64,000 nt of DNA. It comes from Betaproteobacteria bacterium. Lineage in GTDB: Bacteria; Pseudomonadota; Gammaproteobacteria; Burkholderiales; JAEUOS01. Under the pieces are notes generated by a model. The model was not told where the DNA came from. It saw only the letters and a program-made list of their open reading frames with translations, and searched no databases. Shown here piece after piece: positions 38,611 through 46,451 of this stretch (the first letter of the stretch is position 1; every line of letters begins with the position of its first letter). Both the position numbers and the translations under genes were made by a program. The DNA is taken from the NCBI GenBank assembly GCA_028292405.1, contig JAQGMJ010000070.1:62001-126000 (forward strand). The letters run 5' to 3'.

Positions 38611-39561
38611 ATGTTGAAACGAATTTTGGCCGCGCTGGCTTTCTCGGCGGCAGCACTGCCGCTGTACGCGCAACAGGACTACCCGAACCGCCCGATCCGC
38701 ATCATCGTCGGCCCCGGCACCGACCTTCTGGCGCGCATCGTCGGCGAAAAACTCACCGAGGCCTGGGGCCAGGGCGTGGTGATCGACCCGCGCCCGGCGG
38801 CCGGCGGCATCGTCGCCGGCGACGCGGTGGCCAAGGCGGCGCCCGACGGCTACACCCTGCTGCTGTCTTCCAGCTCCTACACCGCCAACAGCCTGCTGCA
38901 GCCGAAGATGCCCTACGACATCCTCACCGATCTGCGGCCGGTGTGCCTGCTCGGCACCATCCCGGTGGTGGCGGTGGTCAACCCGGCCTTGCCGATCAAC
39001 AATTTCAAGGAACTGGTGGCGGCGGCGAAGGCCAATCCCGGCAAGCTCAATTATGCTTCCGCCGGCAACGGCACCGCGCCGCACCTGTCGGCCGAGATGT
39101 TCAAGCAGCTGGCGCACGTCGACATCACCCACGTGCCCTACAAGGGCGCGGCGCCCGCCTTGACCGACGTCATGGGCGGCCAGGTGCAGCTGATGTTCAG
39201 CACCGCGCCCACCGTGATCTCGGCCGTGCAAGGCGGCAAGCTGAAGGCGATCGGCGTGACGGGCGCGCGCAGGTTCAAGGGCCTGCCGGATGTGCCTTCG
39301 GCGGCGGAACAGGGCTTTCCCGGCACGGCCTACATCGCCTGGAACGGCCTGCATGCGCCGGCGAAGACGCCGCCGGCGATCATCGAAAAGCTCAGCACCA
39401 AGATAGTCGAGCTGATGCGCACGCCCGCCGCCATCGAGCGCACCGAAAAGGCCGGCTTCGACCCGGTGAGCCTGCCGACCAAAGAGTTCGAGCAGTTCCA
39501 GGAGCAGGACCTGGCGCGCCTGCGGGTGACCATCCGGCAGAGCAACATCAAGGCCGACTAG
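38611..39561 (+). CDS. Bug-family binding protein (tripartite tricarboxylate transporter)
   Basis: The 316-residue protein has a signal peptide ending at LYAQQ and the family opening DYPNRPIRIIVGPGTD. THVPYKGAAPALTD near residue 170 and GLPDVPSAAEQGFPG near 228 are the family's ligand-cleft motifs. Bug proteins bind small carboxylates in the periplasm. TctAB membrane partners are not in the window. A TATAAT at 38498-38503 could be the -10 element. The next gene, a LigI-like hydrolase, hints at an aromatic-derived dicarboxylate. Confidence 0.9.
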   Translation: MLKRILAALAFSAAALPLYAQQDYPNRPIRIIVGPGTDLLARIVGEKLTEAWGQGVVIDPRPAAGGIVAGDAVAKAAPDGYTLLLSSSSYTANSLLQPKMPYDILTDLRPVCLLGTIPVVAVVNPALPINNFKELVAAAKANPGKLNYASAGNGTAPHLSAEMFKQLAHVDITHVPYKGAAPALTDVMGGQVQLMFSTAPTVISAVQGGKLKAIGVTGARRFKGLPDVPSAAEQGFPGTAYIAWNGLHAPAKTPPAIIEKLSTKIVELMRTPAAIERTEKAGFDPVSLPTKEFEQFQEQDLARLRVTIRQSNIKAD

Positions 39562-39593
39562 CCGCCCTTCCACGCAACTGCCACGAACCGCCA

Positions 39594-40460
39594 ATGACCC
39601 GCCCTTGCCTCGGCCCCGACCCGAACACCCGCCGCCCCGCCTACGCCGCCCCGCCCGGCGCCTGCGATTGCCATGCGCACGTGTTCGGCCCGGCAAGCGC
39701 TTACCCCTTCATTGCCGAGCGCAGCTTCACCCCGCCGGACGCGCCGGTGGCCAATTACCTGCGCATGCTCGACACCATCGGCATCGCGCGCGCGGTGATC
39801 GTGCAGGGTTCGGTGCACGGCACCGACAACAGCGTCACCTTCGACGCCATCGCTTCGGCGCCGCAGCGCCTGCGCGGCGTGGCGGTGGTCGGTCCGGACA
39901 TTACAGAAGAAGAAATCCGCCGCCTGCATGCGCGCGGCTTTCGCGGGGCGCGGCTTTCCACCGTGGTCAAGGGCACGCCGAGCTTCGATTTTCTGGAGAC
40001 GATCGCGGCGAAGGTGAAACCCTTCGGCTGGCACATCGTAGTACATGTGAATCGCTCGGAAGAACTCACCCGCCTGGCGCCGCGCCTGGCGGACACCGGC
40101 TGCGCGCTGCTGATCGACCACATCGCGCGGGTGCGCCTGGAGGAAGGCGTCACCTCGCCCGGCTTTAGCACGCTGCTCGACCTGCTGGCGACGGGCAATT
40201 GCTGGGTGAAGATCTCCGGCCAGCATCGCATGTCGGGCCAAGGCTACCCATGGACCGACATGCGCCCACTGGTGCGCGGCGTAATCGACGCGCGGCCGGA
40301 CCGCGTGCTGTGGGGCTCGGACTGGCCGCACCCGAACCAATTCGACGAAATGCAGAACGACGGCGACCTGCTCGATGCCTTTGCGCAATGGGTGCCGGAA
40401 GAGAACCTGCGCCGGCAGATATTGGTGGACAACCCCGCCGCCCTTTACGAATTCACTTAA
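39594..40460 (+). CDS. amidohydrolase, 2-pyrone-4,6-dicarboxylate hydrolase (LigI)-like
   Basis: The 288-residue TIM-barrel hydrolase shows ACDCHAHVFGP (HxH metal or active-site motif, near residue 25), DNSVTFDAIASAPQRLRGVA, IDHIAR, and WGSDWPHPNQ near 245. Order and spacing match LigI, which opens the pyrone ring in the protocatechuate 4,5-cleavage route. ligAB at 33 kb fits this. A lactonase on a related carboxylate is the alternative. It lies between two Bug genes. Confidence 0.82.
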   Translation: MTRPCLGPDPNTRRPAYAAPPGACDCHAHVFGPASAYPFIAERSFTPPDAPVANYLRMLDTIGIARAVIVQGSVHGTDNSVTFDAIASAPQRLRGVAVVGPDITEEEIRRLHARGFRGARLSTVVKGTPSFDFLETIAAKVKPFGWHIVVHVNRSEELTRLAPRLADTGCALLIDHIARVRLEEGVTSPGFSTLLDLLATGNCWVKISGQHRMSGQGYPWTDMRPLVRGVIDARPDRVLWGSDWPHPNQFDEMQNDGDLLDAFAQWVPEENLRRQILVDNPAALYEFT

Positions 40461-40476
40461 GCGAACTGACCGAGAC

Positions 40477-41448
40477 ATGCGCATGTTTTCCTCTCTTCCC
40501 CGGCTCCTGTGCTGCCTGTTGCCGTTGACCGCGATGAGCGTGTTCGCGCAGGACTTTCCCTCCCGCGCGGTCACCGTGACCAACAGCTTCGCCCCCGGCG
40601 GCAATGCCGACATCGTGCTGCGCCTGGTGGCCGAGCGCATGGCGGCGGGGCTCGGCCAGGCGGTGGTGGTGGACAACCGCCCGGGCGCCAACGGCGTGAT
40701 CGCCGCCGAAGCGGTGGCGCGTGCGCGGCCCGATGGCTATACCCTGCTCCTGGTGAGCGGCGCCTTTCCCACGCTGGTGGCAACTTCCAAAAAGCTGCCC
40801 TTCGACCCGGTGAAGAGCTATAGCTGGCTGTCGATGATGATCTCCTACCCGCTGGTGGTGGTGGTCGCCGCCGACTCGCCCTACAAGACCCTGGCCGAAC
40901 TGGTGGCGGGCGCGAAGGCGGCGCCGGGCAAGCTCACCTATTCCTCCGCCGGCGTGGGCTCGCTGTTTCACCTGGCCACCGAGTCCTTCGACGCCACCGC
41001 CGGCATCGACATGACCCACGTGCCCTACAAGGGCGGCTCCGCGCCCCTGGCCGAACTGCTGGGCGGCAGCAAGCTCGACCTGACATTCAACACGCTCTCC
41101 GTAGTCGGCCCGCAGCTCAAGGCGGGCAAGGTGCGTGCGCTGGCAATCACTTCCGCCGCGCGCTCGCCGCTGCTGCCGGGCGTGCCGGCGGTGGCGGAGA
41201 CCTACCCCGGCTATGAGGCCTCTTCCTTCCTCGGCATCGCCGGGCCGGCGGGCCTGCCGGCCCCGGTGGCGGAGCGGCTAAACCGCGAAATCCGCAAGGT
41301 GGTGGCGATGGCCGAAATCCGCCAGCGCTTCGCCGAGCTCGGCGGCACGCCGGTATCGGGCACGCCGGAGGAAATGGGAAGCTATGTGGAAGGCGAGATC
41401 GCGCGCTGGACCCGCATCGTCGCGGCGAAGAAGATCGAAGTGCAGTAG
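40477..41448 (+). CDS. Bug-family binding protein
   Basis: A second Bug protein of 323 residues from ATG 40477, with signal peptide ending at VFAQD, then DFPSRAVTVTNSFAPGGNAD. Family motifs THVPYKGGSAPLAELLGG and LLPGVPAVAETYPGYE are present. It differs clearly from the one at 38.6 kb, so a second ligand is likely. It follows the LigI-like gene by 16 bases. Confidence 0.9.
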   Translation: MRMFSSLPRLLCCLLPLTAMSVFAQDFPSRAVTVTNSFAPGGNADIVLRLVAERMAAGLGQAVVVDNRPGANGVIAAEAVARARPDGYTLLLVSGAFPTLVATSKKLPFDPVKSYSWLSMMISYPLVVVVAADSPYKTLAELVAGAKAAPGKLTYSSAGVGSLFHLATESFDATAGIDMTHVPYKGGSAPLAELLGGSKLDLTFNTLSVVGPQLKAGKVRALAITSAARSPLLPGVPAVAETYPGYEASSFLGIAGPAGLPAPVAERLNREIRKVVAMAEIRQRFAELGGTPVSGTPEEMGSYVEGEIARWTRIVAAKKIEVQ

Positions 41449-41559
41449 CCCGTGCGCGCCAAGGCAGCGCGGCCACAACTTGCGCAAGTCTTGTCTCGCG
41501 GCCGCATCCGGCCCGCGGGCAGACCTTGATCGTGCCCCTGCTCCCGCGCCGGCCCCGCT

Positions 41560-42300
41560 TCAGTCCTGCAGGCCGCGCACGTTGCGGTAGCGGGCGTGGC
41601 GCGCGTCGACAAAGCGCACGCGGAATTCCACCGGCGTGTCCTTGAAGGTGTAGGCGGTGCGCTCGATGCGCAGCAGCGGCGCGCCCTCTTCCAGCCCCAG
41701 CACGCCGGCCAGGCCGCGCTCCGCCGCGCAGGCGCCCAAGTCCTCCAGCACCCGCACCACCGAGACGCCGTACTGCTCCTGGTAGTAGCTGTAGATCGAG
41801 TCGCGGCGCGCGGTGAAGTTCTCCGGCGTGAGGTCCTTGAACAGGGACAGCGGAATCCAGATGCGGTCGAGCATCACCGGCGTGCCGCCGATGAAGCGGA
41901 TGTTTTCCACCTTCGCCACCGGCGCGCCGGGCGCCAGGCCCAGGCGCTGCGCCAGTTCCTTGCTCGCCTTTTCGCGGCGAAAGCTGCGCAGGCGCGCACT
42001 CACTTTCAGCGGCTGGCCGGCGCCACCAACGAAACTGAAAAACAAGTCGAAGGCACGCGTGTCGGTGAGGCGGGCGACGGTGGTGCCGACGCGGGCGCGG
42101 CGGATCAAGAGGCCCTCGGCCACCAGTTCTTCCACCGCGCGGCGGATAGTGCCGATGCCGACGCCGAACTCCTCCGCCAGCTGGCCCTCGGTGGGAATGC
42201 GGTCGCCGGCGGCCCAGCGCCCGCTGTGCAGGCGTTCGTTGATGCCGCTGCGCACCACTTCGTAGAGCGGCTGGTCCTGCTTGCGCGATTCTCGTCGCAT
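41560..42300 (-). CDS. GntR-family transcriptional regulator with UTRA domain (HutC subfamily)
   Basis: The start is uncertain. ATG 42300 gives 246 residues, the usual length; upstream ATGs at 42342 and 42372 lack ribosome sites too. The N-terminal winged helix (GDRIPTEGQLAEEFGVGIGT, then IRRAVEELVAEGLL) binds DNA. The UTRA domain from about residue 90 to the end binds a small ligand. It is divergent from the VOC gene, and a perfect palindrome lies between them. Confidence 0.9.
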   Translation of the reverse strand: MRRESRKQDQPLYEVVRSGINERLHSGRWAAGDRIPTEGQLAEEFGVGIGTIRRAVEELVAEGLLIRRARVGTTVARLTDTRAFDLFFSFVGGAGQPLKVSARLRSFRREKASKELAQRLGLAPGAPVAKVENIRFIGGTPVMLDRIWIPLSLFKDLTPENFTARRDSIYSYYQEQYGVSVVRVLEDLGACAAERGLAGVLGLEEGAPLLRIERTAYTFKDTPVEFRVRFVDARHARYRNVRGLQD

Positions 42301-42381
42301 GCGTTTTGTCTGGGTTCGTTTTGTAAGAGGCGCCGGGAGCATAGCGCATGCCCGGGTTTTGCCAGTGCAGATCATTATGAT

Positions 42382-42403
42382 ATCAATCATTCGAATGATT
42401 GAT
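42382..42403. promoter_or_regulatory. 22-bp perfect palindrome, candidate GntR operator
   Basis: The half-sites ATCAATCATT and AATGATTGAT flank a central CG with no mismatch. The site lies in the divergent space between the GntR gene and the VOC gene and abuts the -35 element of the rightward promoter. A regulator bound here would block it. Confidence 0.75.
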
Positions 42404-42431
42404 TGACGCCGGGGACGGCTTTGCGTAGAAT
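42403..42431 (+). promoter_or_regulatory. sigma-70-type promoter of the VOC gene
   Basis: TTGACG at 42403-42408, a 17-base spacer and TAGAAT at 42426-42431 form a near-consensus promoter. The -35 overlaps the end of the palindrome. It is about 80 bases upstream of the VOC start codon. Confidence 0.75.
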
Positions 42432-42512
42432 GCTTTCATCGTGCCGCATGCATCCCGCCGCATGCACCTGCCAATGCATGCCTGACGGCACCCGGATTCC
42501 ACAGGAGCGCCC

Positions 42513-42944
42513 ATGCCCAACCTGATCAAGCACATCGCGATGAAGGTCGAGAATCTCGACAAGACCAGCGCCTTTTACGAAAACGTCTTCGGCTACAAGC
42601 ACGTCAACACCGTGCGCCGCAAGGGCAAGAATGGCGACCACATTTCGCGCCACCTGACCGACGGTTACATGGACCTGACGCTGATCTATTACGAAAGCCC
42701 GGATTCGGACGAAGCCGACTTCGCCGGCCCCGCCCCTTGCATCCACCACATCGGCATGGAAGTCGAAGACCTCGACGCCTTCGTCAAGGCGGTGGTCGAC
42801 AACGGCGGCGACATCCTCACCGCCCCCGGCCACCTGCCGGTGAAGTTCCGCTCCGCCGGCGGCCCGGTGTGCGAAGTGGTGCCGATGGAGCGCTGGGAGA
42901 AAAAGACCCTGGCAGGCGGCGTGCACGGCGAGGTGCTGGCCTGA
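42513..42944 (+). CDS. VOC-family (glyoxalase-like) metalloenzyme
   Basis: The 143-residue protein has one vicinal-oxygen-chelate unit with paired beta-alpha-beta-beta-beta modules: IKHIAMKVENLDKTSAFYEN at the start and IHHIGMEVEDLDAFVKAVVD near residue 77, and EVVPMER near the end with a likely Glu metal ligand. This suits a dimeric dioxygenase, isomerase or lyase. It is likely under control of the divergent GntR regulator. Substrate unknown. It is followed by a duplicated 3' end and a terminator. Confidence 0.85.
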   Translation: MPNLIKHIAMKVENLDKTSAFYENVFGYKHVNTVRRKGKNGDHISRHLTDGYMDLTLIYYESPDSDEADFAGPAPCIHHIGMEVEDLDAFVKAVVDNGGDILTAPGHLPVKFRSAGGPVCEVVPMERWEKKTLAGGVHGEVLA

Positions 42945-42969
42945 GCGTTCCCTCAGGTGCTGGCCTGAG
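42931..42969 (+). repeat. 15-bp duplication of the VOC gene 3' end
   Basis: AGGTGCTGGCCTGAG occurs at 42931-42945, containing the TGA stop, and again at 42955-42969. The offset of 24 bases keeps the second TGA in the same frame. Confidence 0.85.
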
Positions 42970-43001
42970 ATTTAGCCTGACCGCATAACGGGCAGGAGAC
43001 A

Positions 43002-43038
43002 AAACAAAAACAAGCCGCCCAAGAAGTGCCTGGGCGGC
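43002..43038 (-). terminator. intrinsic terminator for the leftward CoA-transferase unit
   Basis: An 8-bp stem GCCGCCCA (43014-43021) / TGGGCGGC (43031-43038) is followed on the minus strand by the T-rich TTGTTTTTGTTTTGTC. Confidence 0.75.
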
Positions 43039-43085
43039 CAGCAGGTACGACAGCTGCGCGCTTGCATGTCGGGCAGTTTGTAGAA

Positions 43086-43117
43086 CGGCGAGGCAGATTC
43101 TGCCCCGCCGTTTTTTT
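43086..43117 (+). terminator. intrinsic terminator of the VOC gene
   Basis: CGGCGAGGCAG, loop ATT, CTGCCCCGCCG form a stem with one mismatch, followed by seven T. It lies past the opposing terminator, so the two convergent transcripts overlap by about 80 bases. Confidence 0.85.
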
Positions 43118-43139
43118 GCCAGCGCCGCTTCTGCAATGC

Positions 43140-43157
43140 CTACAACGTTCTACAACG
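43140..43157 (-). repeat. duplication over the CoA-transferase stop codon
   Basis: CTACAACG occurs at 43140-43147 and 43150-43157. Read on the minus strand this is CGTTGTAG repeated with a 10-base period. The upstream copy includes the TAG stop codon at 43150-43152. Confidence 0.75.
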
Positions 43158-44373
43158 CCCCGGCCGCCTTCAGCGCGGCGATCTTCCCGGCGTCGTAGCC
43201 GAGCAAGCCGGTGAGGATTTCATCGCTATGCTGGCCGAGCGTGGGCGGCGCCGTCTTGTGCTCCACCGGGGTGGCGGAAAACTTCATCGGGCTGGCGATG
43301 AGAGGCGCCTTGCCGCCCTTGGGGTGCGGCAGGTCGATGCGGGTGCCGCGCGCGATCACCTGCTCCTCGGCGAAGGCCTGGGCAATGGTATTGATGGGCC
43401 CGTTGGCGACGCCGGCTTCTTCGAGGATCGCCACCCACTCCTTGGTGCTCTTTTTGGCGAACACGCCCTTGAGGATCGGGTCGAGTTCCTTGCGGTTTTG
43501 CACCCGCAGGGCGTTCTTCGAAAAGCGCGCATCAGCGATCAGCTCCGGGCAGCCGGCGGCGGTGCAGAACTTGGCCCACAGGTTGTCGTTGCCGCAGGCG
43601 AGGATCACGTTGCCATCAGCCGTCGGGAACACCTGGTAGGGCACGATGGTCGGGTGGGTGTTGCCGATGCGGCCCGGCGCTTCGCCCGTGGTGAGGTAGG
43701 TCATGCCCTGGATCGACAGGAAGGCCATCGCGGTATCCAGCAAGGCGAGGTCAAGGTGCTGGCCAACGCCAGTCTCGGCGCGATGCGCGAGGGCCGCGCA
43801 AATCGCCACCGAGGAATACATGCCGGTGAGGATGTCGATGATTGGCACGCCGACGCGCATCGGGCCGCCGCCGGGCACCGTGTCCGGCTCGCCGGTGACG
43901 CTCATCAGGCCGCTCATGCCCTGCACCATGAAGTCGTAGCCCGGACGCTCGGCATAGGGCCCGGTCTGGCCGAAGCCGGTGACGGAGCAGTAGATGATCT
44001 TCGGGTTGATTTGTCTGATGTCTTCATAGCCCAGGCCGTAGCGCACCAGGTCGCCGACCTTGTAGTTCTCGATCAGCACGTCGCAATGCTTGGCGAGTTC
44101 GCGCACCAGTTCCTGCCCTTGCGCGTTCGACAGGTTGACGGTGATGGATTTCTTGCCGCGATTGGCGGCCATGTAGTAAGCAGCCTCGGTCGTGTCGCGG
44201 CCTTCCGGGTCCTTGAACCAGGGCGGCCCGAAAGCGCGCGAGTCGTCGCCCTTGCCGGGGCGCTCGACCTTGATCACTTCGGCGCCGAGGTCGGCCAGGT
44301 TTTGTCCGGCCCAGGGGCCGGCGAGCACGCGGGAGAGGTCCAGCACGCGGATGTGGGAGAGAGGTCCAGCCAT
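43150..44373 (-). CDS. CaiB/BaiF-family (class III) CoA-transferase
   Basis: Moves CoA between carboxylic acids. The 407 residues open with IRVLDLSRVLAGPWAGQNLADLGAEVIKVERP, a family hallmark. The catalytic Asp is in DLALLDTAMAFLS near residue 208, although the canonical position (about 169) should be checked by alignment. It lies with enoyl-CoA hydratase, a Bug protein and malonyl-CoA decarboxylase on the same strand, which suggests uptake and CoA activation of a short dicarboxylate. The substrate is inferred only. Confidence 0.9.
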   Translation of the reverse strand: MAGPLSHIRVLDLSRVLAGPWAGQNLADLGAEVIKVERPGKGDDSRAFGPPWFKDPEGRDTTEAAYYMAANRGKKSITVNLSNAQGQELVRELAKHCDVLIENYKVGDLVRYGLGYEDIRQINPKIIYCSVTGFGQTGPYAERPGYDFMVQGMSGLMSVTGEPDTVPGGGPMRVGVPIIDILTGMYSSVAICAALAHRAETGVGQHLDLALLDTAMAFLSIQGMTYLTTGEAPGRIGNTHPTIVPYQVFPTADGNVILACGNDNLWAKFCTAAGCPELIADARFSKNALRVQNRKELDPILKGVFAKKSTKEWVAILEEAGVANGPINTIAQAFAEEQVIARGTRIDLPHPKGGKAPLIASPMKFSATPVEHKTAPPTLGQHSDEILTGLLGYDAGKIAALKAAGAL

Positions 44374-44427
44374 GGAAGTCTTTCTGTGGGGCGTTGATGA
44401 AAACGGTTGGTGGGCGGCTTAATGCGC

Positions 44428-44475
44428 GGGTTTAATCCCGGGTTTAATCCCGGGTTTAATCCTCGGTCTAATCCG
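44428..44475 (-). repeat. 12-bp tandem repeat over the enoyl-CoA hydratase stop codon
   Basis: GGGTTTAATCCC is repeated at 44428, 44440 and 44452, with a diverged fourth unit at 44464 that contains the gene's stop codon (TAG at 44470-44468). The 12-base period places TAA codons in the same frame in each further unit. Confidence 0.88.
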
Positions 44476-45247
44476 AAAACTGGGGCTTGGTCTTGGCGAG
44501 AAAGGCGCGCACGCCTTCCTTGTAATCGGCGCTGTCGAAATAGGTGAAGTGCTCGCGGATTTCGGCCTCCGTCAAGCCCTGCTGCACCGGCGCGAGGCGC
44601 TTGATCCAGCGCTTGTTGGCGCGCGCCGACATCGGGCTGCCAGCGGCGATGCGCTCGGCGGCGGCGTAGGCTTCGGCTTCGATTTCACTATCGGGCACGA
44701 TACGCGTGAGCAGACCCTTGGCATAGGCTTCATCGGCGCCGAACACGCGCCCTTCGAGCAATATCTCAAGCGCCACCGCGCGGCTTACCAGCCCGAGCAT
44801 GGCGGTCAGTTCCGCATGCGCCAGCGGAAACCCCAGGCGATTGATCGGCACGCCGAAGCGGCTCGACTGCGCGGCAATGCGCATGTCGCAGCAGCAGGCG
44901 ATCTCCAGCCCGCCGCCGACGCAGGCGCCTTCGATCAGCGCAAGCGTCGGAATCTCGCAATTGGCGATGGCCTCGTTGGCGCCCTTCACCGTGGCCTCGT
45001 GGTAATGCGTGCCCTTGGCGACGTTGGAGCGCACGGTGGCGAACTCGCTGATGTCGGCACCCGCCGCGAAATTGCCGTCGGCCCCGCGGAGCACGATGCA
45101 GCGCACCCCGCCCTCCTCGGCCAGGCCGTGCATCGCGGCGGCCAGCGCCTCCCAGTGCGCCACCGACAACGCGTTGAGCTTGCCGGGCGTGGAAATGACG
45201 ACGGTGGCGATGGCGCCGTCGCGCTTGACGGTGATGGGCTGGGACAT
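44468..45247 (-). CDS. enoyl-CoA hydratase/isomerase family protein
   Basis: A 259-residue crotonase-fold enzyme. The oxyanion hole is formed by GNFAAGADISEF (near residue 60) and IEGACVGGGLEIACCCDMRI (near 105). Position 111 onward reads GGGLE, with a possible catalytic Glu nearby. It is hydratase-like rather than a clear decarboxylase. Same strand and probably one unit with the CoA-transferase downstream. Confidence 0.88.
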   Translation of the reverse strand: MSQPITVKRDGAIATVVISTPGKLNALSVAHWEALAAAMHGLAEEGGVRCIVLRGADGNFAAGADISEFATVRSNVAKGTHYHEATVKGANEAIANCEIPTLALIEGACVGGGLEIACCCDMRIAAQSSRFGVPINRLGFPLAHAELTAMLGLVSRAVALEILLEGRVFGADEAYAKGLLTRIVPDSEIEAEAYAAAERIAAGSPMSARANKRWIKRLAPVQQGLTEAEIREHFTYFDSADYKEGVRAFLAKTKPQFSD

Positions 45248-45377
45248 GGTTCTGCGAGAGAGCGGCGCACGAGGCGCCGCGTGGCGAAAAGACCGTAATG
45301 TTAACGCAGGCCCCGCCCGCGAGCGGCGGGGCCGCGGCTATGCGGCGAAGAAGGCGGCGGACCGCCTCCACGTACGA

Positions 45378-46367
45378 TCAGACGTCGACCTTCGCCCCCG
45401 AGGCCTTGACCACCTTGCCCCACTTCTCGATTTCGGCGCGGATGAATCTAGTGAAGTCGGCGCTGGAATTGCCGCCCGGCTCGGCCCCTTGCGCGAACCA
45501 CACTTCCTTGATCGAGGGTTCGTGCATGGCCTTGGCGATTTCCTGCTGCACGCGGGCAATCGCCTCGGCCGGGGTGCCCCGCGGCGCCCACATGCCGTAC
45601 CAGGCGGTGGCGGAGAAGTCCTTGACGCCGGCCTCGGCCATGGTGGGAATTTCCGGAAAGGCGGCGACGCGCTGGGTGGAGGTTACCGCCAGCGCCTTCA
45701 GCTTGCCGCCCCTGATCTGCGAGGCCGAGGTGCCCATGGCGTCGAAGGCGAAGTCGATCTGCCCGGCCAGCAGGTCGGGCATCATCGGCCCGGCGCCCTT
45801 GTAGGGCACGTGGGTCATTTGCAGGCCGTACATCTGCTTGAACATTTCCACCGTCAGGTGGTGCGAGGTGCCGTTGCCGGCCGAGCCGAAGTTGAGCTTG
45901 CCCGGGTTGGCGCGCGCGTAGGCGATGAACTCCTGCATGTTGTTCACCGGCAGCTTGCCCGGCGCGAACACCACCACGTGCGGCACGGAGCAGACCAGGG
46001 TGATCGGCACCAGGTCGCGCTCTACGTTGTAGGGCAGCTTCGTGTAGAGCGTCTCGGCGATGGTGTGGTGCACCGCGCCGCAGAACAGGTTGTAGCCGTC
46101 AGGCGCGGCCTTGGCGGCGGCCGCGGCGCCCACCGTGCCGCCGGCGCCGGCGAGGTTTTCGATCACCCATTGCTGGCCCATCGAGGTGCCGACCCGCGCG
46201 CCCAGCGGGCGCAGGAAGGCGTCGGTGCCGCCACCGGGGGCGAACGGGTTGATGATGCGGATGGGCCGGTTTGGGTAGGCCTGGGCGCGGGCGGTGCCGG
46301 CAGTGCCGGCGATGCCGAGTACGCCAGCGCCGCCGGCGGCCTTGAGAAGGTCGCGACGTGAAATCAT
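45378..46367 (-). CDS. Bug-family binding protein with Tat-type signal
   Basis: ATG 46367 is preceded by GGAGAC and gives 329 residues. The N-terminus MISRRDLLKAAGGAGVLG is a twin-arginine signal, unusual beside the Sec signals of the other two Bug proteins here. The mature start AYPNRPIRIINPFAPGGGTDA and THVPYKGAGPMMPD are family motifs. Context suggests a short dicarboxylate ligand such as malonate. This is inference. Confidence 0.9.
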   Translation of the reverse strand: MISRRDLLKAAGGAGVLGIAGTAGTARAQAYPNRPIRIINPFAPGGGTDAFLRPLGARVGTSMGQQWVIENLAGAGGTVGAAAAAKAAPDGYNLFCGAVHHTIAETLYTKLPYNVERDLVPITLVCSVPHVVVFAPGKLPVNNMQEFIAYARANPGKLNFGSAGNGTSHHLTVEMFKQMYGLQMTHVPYKGAGPMMPDLLAGQIDFAFDAMGTSASQIRGGKLKALAVTSTQRVAAFPEIPTMAEAGVKDFSATAWYGMWAPRGTPAEAIARVQQEIAKAMHEPSIKEVWFAQGAEPGGNSSADFTRFIRAEIEKWGKVVKASGAKVDV

Positions 46368-46451
46368 TTTTTTGTCTCCGTTATGGGTCGTTTGAGTGAT
46401 CGGTATGCCGTGATTTGTTTTTTTGACTGCGCTCACGGCGAAGCGCCAATT

